Assembly: GCA_036971475.1 (NCBI GenBank)
Contig: JBAIZL010000006.1
Coordinates: 4,849,001-4,913,000 of the forward strand
DNA from: Prosapia bicincta
Taxonomy: Eukaryota; Arthropoda; Insecta; Hemiptera; Cercopidae
DNA: 64,000 nucleotides
Direction: 5' to 3'
The translations under genes and the position numbers were made by a program. Below, in pieces: positions 48,602-61,159 of the stretch. Every line of letters begins with the position of its first letter. Position 1 is the first letter of the stretch. The notes under the pieces were generated by a model. That model had not been told where the DNA came from. It did not search any database and saw nothing but the letters and a program-made list of their open reading frames with translations.

Positions 48602-48942
48602 GATTCACCGAACGTAATGGACTACAAAATTCAAGAACTTAAAGTTTATGTTAATTTTGTAATTTTTTGTTTTTATGTTTGTACACTGTACAGTATACAA
48701 TAAAATGAGTTACTGTATCTTTAGAGTTTCTTATGATGAATTGGTACACCTGATGAATTTATAATATCTTGTTCATTGGCTTTATTTTTTAATGTCGGAT
48801 CACTGGCCGAACACTTAACCAGCCAGTTTCCATTCCCTATCAGAGCAGTTAAGACGAGCTATACACTAGACACAAATTTTCAGCCCATAATTTTAATTTG
48901 TATGCAGTTATGTTGTTTCATTTTTTAAATTATATTATTCAG

Positions 48943-49045
48943 GTTGGGACATTAGCAGGAAACTTATCAATTAAACATCAACACAATGAATTTGCTTCAG
49001 ATCTATTTACAATTTTTGAAACAGTTGGTGCTACAATTACCATAG
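48943..49045 (+). CDS. Aldehyde oxidase/XDH-like gene, FAD-domain exon
   Basis: TATTATTCAG then VGTLAGNLSIKHQHNEFASD, LFTIFETVGATITI and donor GTATGT. AGNLxIKHxHxEFxSDLFxxxET is the diagnostic aldehyde-oxidase form of this block (XDH has GGNIxTASPxSDLNP). It starts in phase 0 after the VRN of the preceding exon and ends in phase 1. No lesion inside this exon. Confidence 0.93.
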
Positions 49046-50975
49046 GTATGTATTACTTTTCAATTCTTACTAATATATGTATATATATATATATTTCAAT
49101 TTTTTTTATTAGAATAGTAGCTAATAATTATGATTTTGAGTAATCATCTTATAAATTTAATTGTCAAGATTAATTACTGTCAGTATGTAAATATCAGTAT
49201 GATAATATTTGATTTATATTACTCTGTTGCTTATCATAACAAAGTATAAAAAACTTGGTTATGAAACAGGTTAATAAACGATTCTCATATAAAATATTTT
49301 TCCTGAATGATAACATTATTTACCAATTAGAATAACATGACATTAAAAAGGATTTGCACCACTGTTTTATATTTTTCTTGTAATAAAAAAATTGTTTTGA
49401 ATTGTTTAGGGTTTAGTTATACAACAGATATGTTAAACAATATAGTTTTTATTTAATGTATTTATTTTATATTGTTTAACATGTTTCTTCCATATTAGCT
49501 TTATGTTAAGTGTGTTCCTTTCACTTCTTTGTGATAACCTGTATTTCTTCATTCTTTGAGGCTTCTACCATCAAATATCACTTACAGAAGACATTGTGTG
49601 CAAATCACAATGTTCATTGATAGGCTATAAATACAGTTCCATAAATTTCTGTTTCTATAAACAGTAAATCTCTTTTAAATGGACTTCTAAACTCTTCATT
49701 TGATCTTTTTCTGATGGCTGATGGGCACTGAGATGTATATGCTCTAAATGTGGTTCCTTTTTGCTAATTAGATCACATTGGTAACACATATAGATTGAAC
49801 TGATTAAGTAATCCCCAATAACAAAATTACTCCGTTTGAAGATAGAAAAAAATGTCTTCCTGTTTCTTCACTTTGCTGCCTTGCAGCTAGGTTCTTTTAT
49901 GAAATTTTACAGCTGTGGAATGAGTTAATTTTGTTATTGTTTATTAGGAGAAATTTGTGTAAACTGTCTTGCTTTAGCCCTCGTTCAATATCATTAATTC
50001 TGATTCTCAAATGTCCACTGAAGAATGGCATTCCTCCCTTTTTGATGGAATAGAAACTTCCTGAAGAAAATCATGTGATGTTCGTAACTTTAATGATTTT
50101 GTGGGCGGTAGAGTATACCACCAGCAATTTAGAGACCCTGTTTTCATATGAGTTAACTAAAATGTGGTACTTTTTCCTCAGATTATGTAATGCTCTCATT
50201 ATATTATGTAAATTTCATGAATGAGAATAGAGTTATGTATGGTTGTGGTATGAATTCAGTACAAGATAACTACAGACCAGACTAAGCCTATGATTACACA
50301 TCATATTATTACCAAGGTAATTCTGTCAAACAGAAAAATCTTTGTCTCTATACCCTTTCTTCTGTGCTTTTCCTTTATCAATTTTTTTCCATCATTTTAA
50401 TCTTAAAATTTTTGTCTTCCTGTTTATCCACTCTTTCTGCTAATTTTTATTCTTAGTTTTAATTAACCATCCTATCCTACTTTTTGAATCTTCATTTTAT
50501 TTAAATCTTTCTCTTCATTATAAAAGCCCTGTAGCATATCCAGGAAGTCAGCCCAGGGCGTGATATTATTTATATTTTTGGGTTTATATTTGTACAGTTT
50601 CTGTTGATTACGCATAGTAACAAAACAAATTCTTGCTCTACCCAATCACAAAATTTCGTTTTTACTTTCCTACATTGTTCTTTTTTTTCACTCTTCAGTC
50701 TTTTTTACCTGCTTCTCCTGTCTTTTGCCACTTTTTTCAAAGTTTCTCTTCAATCTTTACATCACGTTTGGGTCTAGTGATAACCAAATAATAAATTTGA
50801 ACTCAATAAAGTAATAACTTGTCAAAGTGTTAATTTAAGTAAATTTATGACACACTTTAAGAGATAAAACATATTCGGTAACACTCAGGAATCTTATGAG
50901 TATCTCATTAGATATCGCTTGGTATGTTTAGAATGCTATGCCTCAGTAACTTTACCATGATCGTACTAAATTATA
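49046..50975. other. Intron, no gene recognised
   Basis: No element identified. 50290-50760 is T/C-rich on the plus strand. Confidence 0.5.
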
Positions 50976-50979
50976 ACTT

Positions 50980-50981
50980 CT

Positions 50982-51048
<67 letters not shown>
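50980..51048. repeat. (TA)n microsatellite
   Basis: About 30 TA dinucleotides at the left edge of the family-2 train. Further (TA)n tracts lie at about 51123-51153, 51450-51476, 53548-53580, 53976-54028, 56940-57004, 57157-57180 and 58101-58199; each borders a foldback. Confidence 0.95.
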
Positions 51049-51051
<3 letters not shown>

Positions 51052-51119
51052 ATATTAATTTAATATAATTGAATTACAAATTCAATTATAATTCTTGTAT
51101 TTGTATTTTGACTTATGTT

Positions 51120-51151
<32 letters not shown>

Positions 51152-51156
<5 letters not shown>

Positions 51157-51402
51157 GTTAATAAATTACCAATTTTGAGTAATTATATCCACCATTAAGT
51201 GCAATAATTTTACCTTGAGTGATGAGGCACCTTTCGGTCTTTGACCATTGTCGAATCACTGATTGTTCTCTGCTGTGGATGCTATGTCCGTGAAGCCGGT
51301 GTACAATGGTCAAAGACCGAAAGGTGCCTCATCACTCAAGGTAAAATTATTGCACTTAATGGTGGATAAAATTACTCAAAATTGGTAATTTATTAACTTC
51401 AT
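51152..51402. mobile_element. PLE family-2 foldback, short form
   Basis: ATGAAGTTAATAAATTACCA is mirrored at the right end, and the mirror continues inward through GGCACCTTTCGGTC. The minus-strand arm has a complete hammerhead-like motif (51219-51259). The plus-strand arm is missing its 5' stem I strand. The centre holds only GTGGATGCTATGTCCGTG. Downstream comes the shared tail AAAGTCAGTGCAACGGAAAA, then (TA)n. Confidence 0.9.
51219..51259 (-). ncRNA. Hammerhead-like motif, family 2
   Basis: Minus strand: GUGAU (51259-51255), core UCGACAAU, stem II GGUC/GACC, GAAA, GGUGCC, UC, AUCAC (51223-51219). All family-2 elements are intact. Confidence 0.5.
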
Positions 51403-51448
51403 AAAGTCAGTGCAACGGAAAAACAATGGATAATATCAAATATCAGGA

Positions 51449-51479
<31 letters not shown>

Positions 51480-51539
51480 GTTAATATATTACTATGTAAG
51501 TAATTTTATCCACCATTAAGTGCAATAATTTTACCTTGA

Positions 51540-51580
51540 GTGATGAGGCACCTTTCGGTCGTTGACCATTATCGAATCAC
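51540..51580 (-). ncRNA. Hammerhead-like motif, family 2
   Basis: Minus-strand copy at the left end of the palindrome: GUGAU/AUCAC stem I, core UCGAUAAU (C7 to U, the variable position in the hammerhead core), stem II, GAAA, GGUGCC, UC. Confidence 0.48.
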
Positions 51581-52480
51581 TGATGTTTCTCTGCTATGGA
51601 TGCTCGGTCCGTGAAGCCGGTGTTTGTTACGCACACTTTTTCTTGATCTGTGTGTATGATATTTCTATATAGTATGTCTTCTGTATATGTTGTTTGTAGA
51701 TTCATTAAGTTGTTGTGTATGTTTTTATAAATGTGGTATTTTTCTAGTGAGTTTAGTTCTATTGGGTTGTTATTTATTTCCAGTATGGTTAGGTTATTTT
51801 CGTAATTTGTTATTTCGTGTTTATGGGATATTAGGTGTGCTGCAACATTTGATACTTTAGAATTTTTGTTTTTGAATGCTCTATAATGTTCTTCAAATCT
51901 TATTTTAAATGTTCTGGTTGTTTTTCCTATGTAAAAAGCGTTACAGTTGTTGCATCTGATTTTGTAAATTCCAGATAGGTTATGTTTTTCTGAATTTGTT
52001 ATGTGGTTTGTGTTATTAAGATATTTTATTATTTTGTTGTTTGGTTTGTAAGTTGGAGTGTAGTATTCTTTGTTGTATATATTTGTTATTTTTTCTATTT
52101 TGTTATTGGTGTATTTATATTTTAGGTAGATTTTTTTATTTTTATTATTTTCGTGTTCCGGTTGTAGTGTTGTGTTGAGGTTAGGTTTTTTTGTGAATTT
52201 ATTGTATATATTTTTTATAATGTGTTTGTTGTATCCATTTTCTATTGCTATTTTTGTAATGTTATCTAATTCTTCATTTAATTTTTGTTTGTTATCCTGT
52301 GTGTATTTTATTGCTTTATTTATCATGTTACTGTAAGTGTTAATTTTGTGTGTCCAGGGGTGGTTAGATTTGTAGTGTATTGTGGTGTTGTTGGAAGTAG
52401 GTTTCCTGTATACTGTAGTTTCTATTTTATTATCATTTATATTTAAAGTAATGTCGAGGAAGTTGATTGTTCTATTTGTT
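51577..52480 (-). CDS. PLE family 2: RT thumb, linker and GIY-YIG endonuclease (left arm)
   Basis: Reading inward from the palindrome centre: TNRTINFLDITLNINDNKI then TTVYRKPTSNNTTIHY, the FLDxxxxR...YRKPT block after the RT palm, followed by SNHPWTHKINTYSNMINKA. After a Lys/Asn-rich linker come SGIYKIRCNNCNAFYIGKTT (GIY...YIG with 11 residues between) and FKIRFEEHYRA with the conserved Arg. The frame stays open to about 51577. Residues upstream of TNRTI are read from the other arm and are not native. No RT active site, so not autonomous, but the endonuclease looks intact. Confidence 0.85.
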
Positions 52481-52488
52481 TCTGTTTC

Positions 52489-53302
52489 AACAAATAGAAC
52501 AATCAACTTCCTCGACATTACTTTAAATATAAATGATAATAAAATAGAAACTACAGTATACAGGAAACCTACTTCCAACAACACCACAATACACTACAAA
52601 TCTAACCACCCCTGGACACACAAAATTAACACTTACAGTAACATGATAAATAAAGCAATAAAATACACACAGGATAACAAACAAAAATTAAATGAAGAAT
52701 TAGATAACATTACAAAAATAGCAATAGAAAATGGATACAACAAACACATTATAAAAAATATATACAATAAATTCACAAAAAAACCTAACCTCAACACAAC
52801 ACTACAACCGGAACACGAAAATAATAAAAATAAAAAAATCTACCTAAAATATAAATACACCAATAACAAAATAGAAAAAATAACAAATATATACAACAAA
52901 GAATACTACACTCCAACTTACAAACCAAACAACAAAATAATAAAATATCTTAATAACACAAACCACATAACAAATTCAGAAAAACATAACCTATCAGGAA
53001 TTTACAAAATCACATGCAACAACTGTAACGCTTTTTACATAGGAAAAACAACCAGAACATTTAAAATAAGATTTGAAGAACATTATAGAGCATTCAAAAA
53101 CAAAAATTCTAAAGTATCAAATGTTGCAGCACACCTAATATCCCATAAACACAAAATAACAAATTACGAAAATAACCTAACCATACTGGAAATAAATAAC
53201 AACCCAATAGAACTAAACTCACTAGAAAAATACCACATTTATAAAAACATACACAACAACTTAATGAATCTACAAACAACATATACAGAAGACATACTAT
53301 AA
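52489..53302 (+). CDS. PLE family 2: RT thumb, linker and GIY-YIG endonuclease (right arm)
   Basis: Same protein as the left arm, read on the plus strand: TNRTINFLDITLNIND first, SGIYKITCNNCNAFYIGKTT near 53000-53060, then VAAHLISHKHKITNYENN. It differs from the left arm by a few residues (T for R after YKI; K for E in SHKHK). A TAA at 53300-53302 ends it 12 codons or so before the left copy. The coding strand is A-rich and T-poor like other PLEs here. Confidence 0.87.
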
Positions 53303-53394
53303 AGAAATATCATACACACAGATCAAGAAAAAGTGCGCGTAACGTCAACAAACACCGGCTTCACGGACCGAGCATCCATAGCAGAGAAACATCA

Positions 53395-53435
53395 GTGATT
53401 CGACAATGGTCAACGATCGAAAGGTGCCTCATCAC
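53395..53435 (+). ncRNA. Hammerhead-like motif, family 2
   Basis: GUGAU (53395-53399), UCGACAAU, stem II GGUC/GAUC with loop AAC, GAAA (53419-53422), GGUGCC, UC (53429-53430), AUCAC (53431-53435). Stem I is perfect and extends into the long inverted repeat. Confidence 0.52.
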
Positions 53436-53544
53436 TCAAGGTAAAATTATTGCACTTAATGGTGGATAAAATTACTTACATAGTAATATATTAACTTCAT
53501 AAAGTCAGTGCAACGGAAAAACAATGGATAATGTTAAATATCAA

Positions 53545-53583
<39 letters not shown>

Positions 53584-53643
53584 GTTAATATATTACTATG
53601 TAAGTAATTTTATCCACCATTACGTGCAATAATTTTACCTTGA

Positions 53644-53685
53644 GTGATGAGGCACCTTTCGGTCAATTGACCATTGTCGAATCAC
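53644..53685 (-). ncRNA. Hammerhead-like motif, family 2
   Basis: Minus-strand mirror of the motif at 53869-53910, with all elements intact: stem I GUGAU/AUCAC, core UCGACAAU, stem II GGUC/GACC, GAAA, GGUGCC, UC. Confidence 0.52.
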
Positions 53686-53868
53686 TGATGTTTTTCTGTT
53701 GTAGATATTCGGTCTGTGAAGTTGACACAACAATTTAATGAATCTACAAACAACATATACAGAAGACATACTATATAGAAATATCATACACACAGATCAA
53801 GAAAAAGTGCGCGTAACGTCAACAAACACCAACTTCACAGACCGAATATCTACAACAGAAAAACATCA

Positions 53869-53910
53869 GTGATTCGACAATGGTCAATTGACCGAAAGGT
53901 GCCTCATCAC
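53869..53910 (+). ncRNA. Hammerhead-like motif, family 2 (best copy)
   Basis: GUGAU (53869-53873) / AUCAC (53906-53910) stem I, core UCGACAAU (53874-53881), stem II GGUC/GACC with loop AAUU, GAAA (53894-53897), near-palindromic GGUGCC (one G-U when self-paired), then UC (53904-53905), with cleavage expected after C53905. The core departs from CUGANGA at positions 3, 4 and 8. It may have another role, such as a protein or priming site. Confidence 0.55.
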
Positions 53911-53969
53911 TCAAGGTAAAATAATTGCACTTAATGGTGGATAAAATTACTTACAATAGTAATATATTA

Positions 53970-54031
<62 letters not shown>

Positions 54032-54155
54032 AAGAGCTACTTACTTCACAAGAAGATAACAATATGAACAGTTGGAATTAAAAATTTATATTTTTAGATC
54101 AATTTTCTATATTCTAACCTGTTTGTTATTGAATGTATGTATTTGTTTGTAATAG

Positions 54156-54283
54156 CATCTGATGGAAATCCTGACAGGACTATGACACTCTTAATGTATC
54201 TCAATACAGACATGAACAGAAAGATTATCAAATCAATCAACTTTCCTTTTTATGATACAAATTATATCATCAGAACGTATAAG
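54156..54283 (+). CDS. Aldehyde oxidase/XDH-like gene, end of FAD domain
   Basis: TTTGTAATAG, then (with the G from the previous exon) ASDGNPDRTMTLLMYLNTDM, IIKSINFPFY and NYIIRTYK, donor GTAAAT. FP-x-(7)-RTYK is the conserved LPP...xxFRTYK strand near the end of the FAD domain; the next exon should begin with (I/V)MPRAQNAHA. That sequence was not found to 64000. No lesion in this exon. Confidence 0.88.
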
Positions 54284-55009
54284 GTAAATCTCATTTCTAA
54301 TTATATATAAAATTTTTTTATGACCTTTAGATTACAAATTTAGATTAATATTTCTAACTTATTTACTAAGCTTAGTCTTACTGTATTTGAAATCTTATTT
54401 TAAATTATTATTTTGCTATGTAGAGAAAATTTTGAGTTTTTACCACAGACCAAATAATGCTTACAGTACTTGGTATCTAGTTATTTTTTTCTTTTTTTTA
54501 ACGTATTGCTTCTATTGTAGATTTGATGCGTAGCTTGGCTCACATGCGGCTATTTAGCATTAATTCATAAGAAATGATAGTTCCTTATTTAGCTCTTATT
54601 TGAGGAGTATTTCAGATAATTTGTGAACTAGATCTTTATACCACATCTTATTTCGGGCTAAATCTGGGAATTATTACAGTAGATATTTTTTTAAAAAATT
54701 TTTAAGGCTCATTATTTTATAACAGTTATTCTAGTGTCTTGGTCAACAGAGAAGTGATAGATTTAATAATTACTTATTATTTTTTTTAAAACTGATTAAG
54801 CTATTAAAAAATAATGTATGTATAAATAAAATAAAATTATGTATGCTGAAATAAAAAGATATGATCATTATCAGATTTTGTATCAACATAATATTTCCCG
54901 CTAACAATACATTTGACATTGTAATAATTACAACAAAAATTGTTATTTCTAACCTACAATTGTTGAGTTCGAGATTCAGGTTTTTGAACAGCACATATTT
55001 ATGAATTTA
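54284..55009. other. No gene recognised
   Basis: AT-rich, no identified feature. Confidence 0.5.
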
Positions 55010-56441
55010 GGGGAAAGGTGGGCAAAGTGGCTATGGGGGGAAAAGTGGCCACGGGGTATTTTTTTGGTGTACAGTGCTGTAACTACTGGAAAAGATGTCA
55101 ATTACTTCATACGACAGTAGATATTAGTGTGGAAATATATTGTGCAGATCGAGTTTATTTGGAAAATGTGATTACGTTTTTTTGTGTGTTTTAGTCCCTG
55201 CTGTTCTTAGGCAAGTGTTCTAAAATACTTGATACCGCTATTATTATATCATCTTTTCATAATTTATGAAGTTACATACCAAAGCACAATATTTTTATTT
55301 ACAAATTGATATATTTGAATAAGACTTAAGTTTACTAGTTTGATCTCTACAATCCGATTTAGGTAATGACGTCAACGAGGGCAAAGTAGCCTCGCATGGC
55401 CACTTTGCCCTCCTTTGTGTCCGCTTTGCCCGACAGACAAGTAACCCAGTACCAGTTGTCAAGCATTCCTAAATGCTGAAGTTCCTACTATTGCCGTTAA
55501 ATGTTTTCGAAAGTATAGAATCGTTCGAATCAATAGCAATGTCTTGTCAATAGCATTGGCCACGAGTGAAGGCACATCTCGTATTGCACCTTCCTTCCAT
55601 AGCTCACAGCTCAGTTCATCATTTTTCTCTGAATCATCAAAAAAGTCGCAAATCAGGTATTCCCACTTCTCAGGAGATCCAAAAGTTACACAGTCCATTG
55701 CTAACAGACCAGTAGGTTTTCGTAATCCATCTTCAACCATATCTCTGCTTGTTGGGTTAGGAGATCCAAAAACTTCATTGGTTTTGCTACCAAAAGATAA
55801 AGATATAAGAAGAGGAAAGAAAAAAATCTACCGACGTAACTCGGATCTTGTTCAAGAATTCCGATAATAGTGATGTCAATTGTATTTTTTGTGGTGATTG
55901 TTTCTCTAAGTCGAAATACAAAGTTGGATCCGTTGTTCAATCTGTTTGCAGTGGGTACATGAAGAATGCCGTAGTTGTGAAATTCAGGGAAATGACTTTC
56001 TTTGTGATATTTGTAACAAATTAAGCCTACAAACTATGAAAACATATTGTAAGTAGCTTTATCATGTGTGCTTATAAATGTTCAACTACTAATTTTGCAC
56101 AAATAATGTATTTAACAGTTAAAATTAAATACGTTTAACAGTTAAAATTAAATATTTTTAACAGTTAAAATTAAATATGTTTACTTTATATAACATAATT
56201 AGGTTATTATTTTTATAGGTGGCCACTATAGCCGCCCTAGCAGGGCAAAATGGCCATTTTGTAGATATAAGCAATTTCAGTTATAAGCCTCAAACGTAAT
56301 AAGATAAGGCCATTATATTTGAGTTGTGCGAGGGGAACATATTGAACTTATTATTACCACAGATAAACCTGATTTAAAATAATGTTTGTATTGTACAGTA
56401 ACCGTTCTTCCTTAGAGTGGCCACTTTGCCCACCCTTTCTC
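55010..56441 (+). mobile_element. pogo-like DNA transposon, deleted
   Basis: TA-flanked inverted ends: GGGGAAAGGTGGGCAAAGTG on the left and, inverted, GAGAAAGGGTGGGCAAAGTG on the right. Sub-terminal GGCCACTTTGCCC-like blocks recur at 55398-55435 and 56220-56265. A plus-strand coding remnant (55544-55867) continues as DVNCIFCGDCF and, after a one-base shift, WIRCSICLQWVHEECRSCEI and FLCDICN. That is the C-terminal Cys/His (PHD-like) finger attached to many insect pogo-type transposases. The DDE core is missing. Confidence 0.82.
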
Positions 56442-56936
56442 TACGCTTTAAAAAACCACTACTTACTAATATTTCTCAGCATTGAACAATGCACTGACCA
56501 TGTGCAAAATTGCTCAGCTGAGAAATACTGATACCAATTTTTTTGTCAAGTAAATTCATAAATAAGTGCTATTTCTAACTTTACTTTAGACAAAAAGATG
56601 TAATTTACTTTCCTCACTTAAATACTAAGAAGAAGAGAAGAATAGGAACATGTGATCTTAAAGAAGGATATTTAAGTTCATAGTACAATATTTGTTTGCA
56701 CAGTATAAGGGGTTTCCTGATCTAATTTGATATTTCTTGGTAACCTGGAGGTTGATTTAGCAATTATACAAACTTAAATTTATTCATTAAAAGGGAAAGT
56801 AGTAGCCTAACATCGATAATATTAATAATAAAATAATAACAACACTACTAATAATTTTTAAAAAGTAAAGCATTTGTATATTATAAAGAAAATAATAATT
56901 GGAAAAACTATATAACAAATAATTAATAAAAATTGA

Positions 56937-56937
<1 letters not shown>
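56442..56937. other. Family-3 PLE end, then AT-rich DNA
   Basis: 56470-56560 holds a diverged family-3 terminus (TCTCAGCATTGAACAATGCA ... GCTCAGCTGAGAAATACTG). The rest is unrecognised. Confidence 0.55.
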
Positions 56938-57007
<70 letters not shown>

Positions 57008-57051
57008 TTGATATTTAACGTTATCCATTGTTTTTCCGTTGCACTGACTTT

Positions 57052-57157
57052 ATGAAGTTAATATATTACTATTGTAAGTAATTTTATCCACCATAGGTAA
57101 AATTATTGCACTTAATGGTGGATAAAATTACTTACAATAGTAATATATTAACTTCAT
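57052..57157. mobile_element. PLE family-2 minimal foldback without ribozyme core
   Basis: ATGAAGTTAATATATTACTA is mirrored exactly at the right. The arms meet at CCACC/GGTGG with only part of the inner sequence, and the hammerhead-like tip is lost. The left flank carries the shared tail TTAACGTTATCCATTGTTTT; both sides are (TA)n. Confidence 0.88.
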
Positions 57158-57276
57158 ATATATATATATATATATATATAGATTTTTTGGACTAGGAGAC
57201 TGACAGAGACCCAAACGTCCACACCAAAAATCTTTTCACCGATCCACCACAAATTTGGTACAAGCAACCTCCCAAC

Positions 57277-57768
57277 TTGAATAACATCCTAGTACATCCT
57301 AAACTACCAGACCCTGATGCAGAGAAACCACACAAACTTCCTCATGGCTCCTTCCCATGCAATAGACCTAGATGCAAGACGTGTCCAATACACCCCACAG
57401 CAAATAGTTTCAACAGCCAAACAACAAAAATGGTCTTCAAAATACAGGGTCATCATAATTGTACATCGAAAAATGTCATATACCAGCTACAATGTAAACT
57501 TTGCTCAGCACAGTACATAGGCCTGACCACGGATGGTCTGAATATTAGAATGAATGGCCACAGACATGATGTTAAAATTATGAATATGGATAGACCAACA
57601 GCTCAACATGCTGCGAGTCACAACATCACAACTTTTGATGACTGCTATACCACAAAAATAATTAAATCACTCCCCTCTGATTGCAATCCCTCAGAACTGA
57701 GAAGGTGGGAACTATCATACCAGTGGTATACCAAGTCCAGAGAATCCCCTAACCTCAACATCAGATAA
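57277..57768 (+). CDS. GIY-YIG endonuclease fragment of a second PLE clade
   Basis: The frame is open before 57277 (WYKQPPNLNNILVHPKLP covers the join), a linker seen in Neptune/Poseidon-like PLEs, so there is no true start. Then CNRPRCKTCPIH (C-x5-C-x2-C...H, zinc-binding-like), SKNVIYQLQCKLCSAQYIGL (IY...YIG; the G of GIY is replaced by V), RMNGHRHDVK with the conserved Arg, and ELRRWELSYQW at the end. Complete to its stop. It differs clearly from the other PLE endonucleases in the window. Nicks target DNA by family inference. Confidence 0.85.
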   Translation: MNNILVHPKLPDPDAEKPHKLPHGSFPCNRPRCKTCPIHPTANSFNSQTTKMVFKIQGHHNCTSKNVIYQLQCKLCSAQYIGLTTDGLNIRMNGHRHDVKIMNMDRPTAQHAASHNITTFDDCYTTKIIKSLPSDCNPSELRRWELSYQWYTKSRESPNLNIR

Positions 57769-57976
57769 ATCCATTCATTTTTTTCCCCCTCCAAATAGCC
57801 TTATCTCTTTCCCCTGACAGACTTATATAAACTATAATCACTCATATGTTCAAGGAAACAATATATATATATCTTTAATCTGTGCATCTGTGACATCTGA
57901 TTTCTACTCTACACAATCTGTGATTACAATTATTTTATTTCATTCTCTCATATTTCTTTTTGTGTTTTCTCTTCGA

Positions 57977-58013
57977 TTGACAAAGACCACTGTGTGGTTG
58001 AAATATATCATTG
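57977..58013 (+). ncRNA. Hammerhead-like remnant in the GIY-YIG element
   Basis: UUGACAA, then a stable stem (ACCAC/GUGGU, loop UGU), GAAA (58000-58003), self-complementary AUAUAU sharing its first A with GAAA, then C58009. Same order as the PLE families above, but no convincing stem I, so low confidence. Confidence 0.3.
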
Positions 58014-58098
58014 TTTAAGTGCTTTTATGTGTTTCTATTTCAAGACTACAGAGTGGACTCTTACCAAGGTAAGTCTGTCAGTCTCCTAGTCCAAAAAA

Positions 58099-61150
<3,052 letters not shown>

Positions 61151-61159
61151 TTCTAACAT

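Larger units (their letters stand above)
51475..53498. mobile_element. PLE family-2 palindrome, 1-kb arms
   Basis: 51475-52480 and 52489-53498 are inverted copies of one 5'-truncated PLE, joined tail-out with an 8-bp spacer (TCTGTTTC). The arms differ at only scattered positions. Each arm runs from the RT thumb region through the GIY-YIG nuclease to the hammerhead-like end and ATGAAGTTAATATATTAC terminus. The RT catalytic part is absent from both. Confidence 0.95.
53579..53976. mobile_element. PLE family-2 foldback, medium form
   Basis: Inverted ends ATGAAGTTAATATATTACTA enclose two opposing hammerhead-like motifs (53644-53685 minus, 53869-53910 plus). Only the right half keeps coding debris (about 53725-53820), the last part of the GIY-YIG ORF: LMNLQTTYTEDILYRNIIHT. 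Bounded on both sides by (TA)n. Confidence 0.92.

Noticed and set aside
52382..52587. A longer N-terminus for the palindrome proteins (VLLEVGFLYTVVSILL...)
   Set aside because: These residues are antisense reading of the opposite arm across the palindrome centre, not part of the PLE protein.
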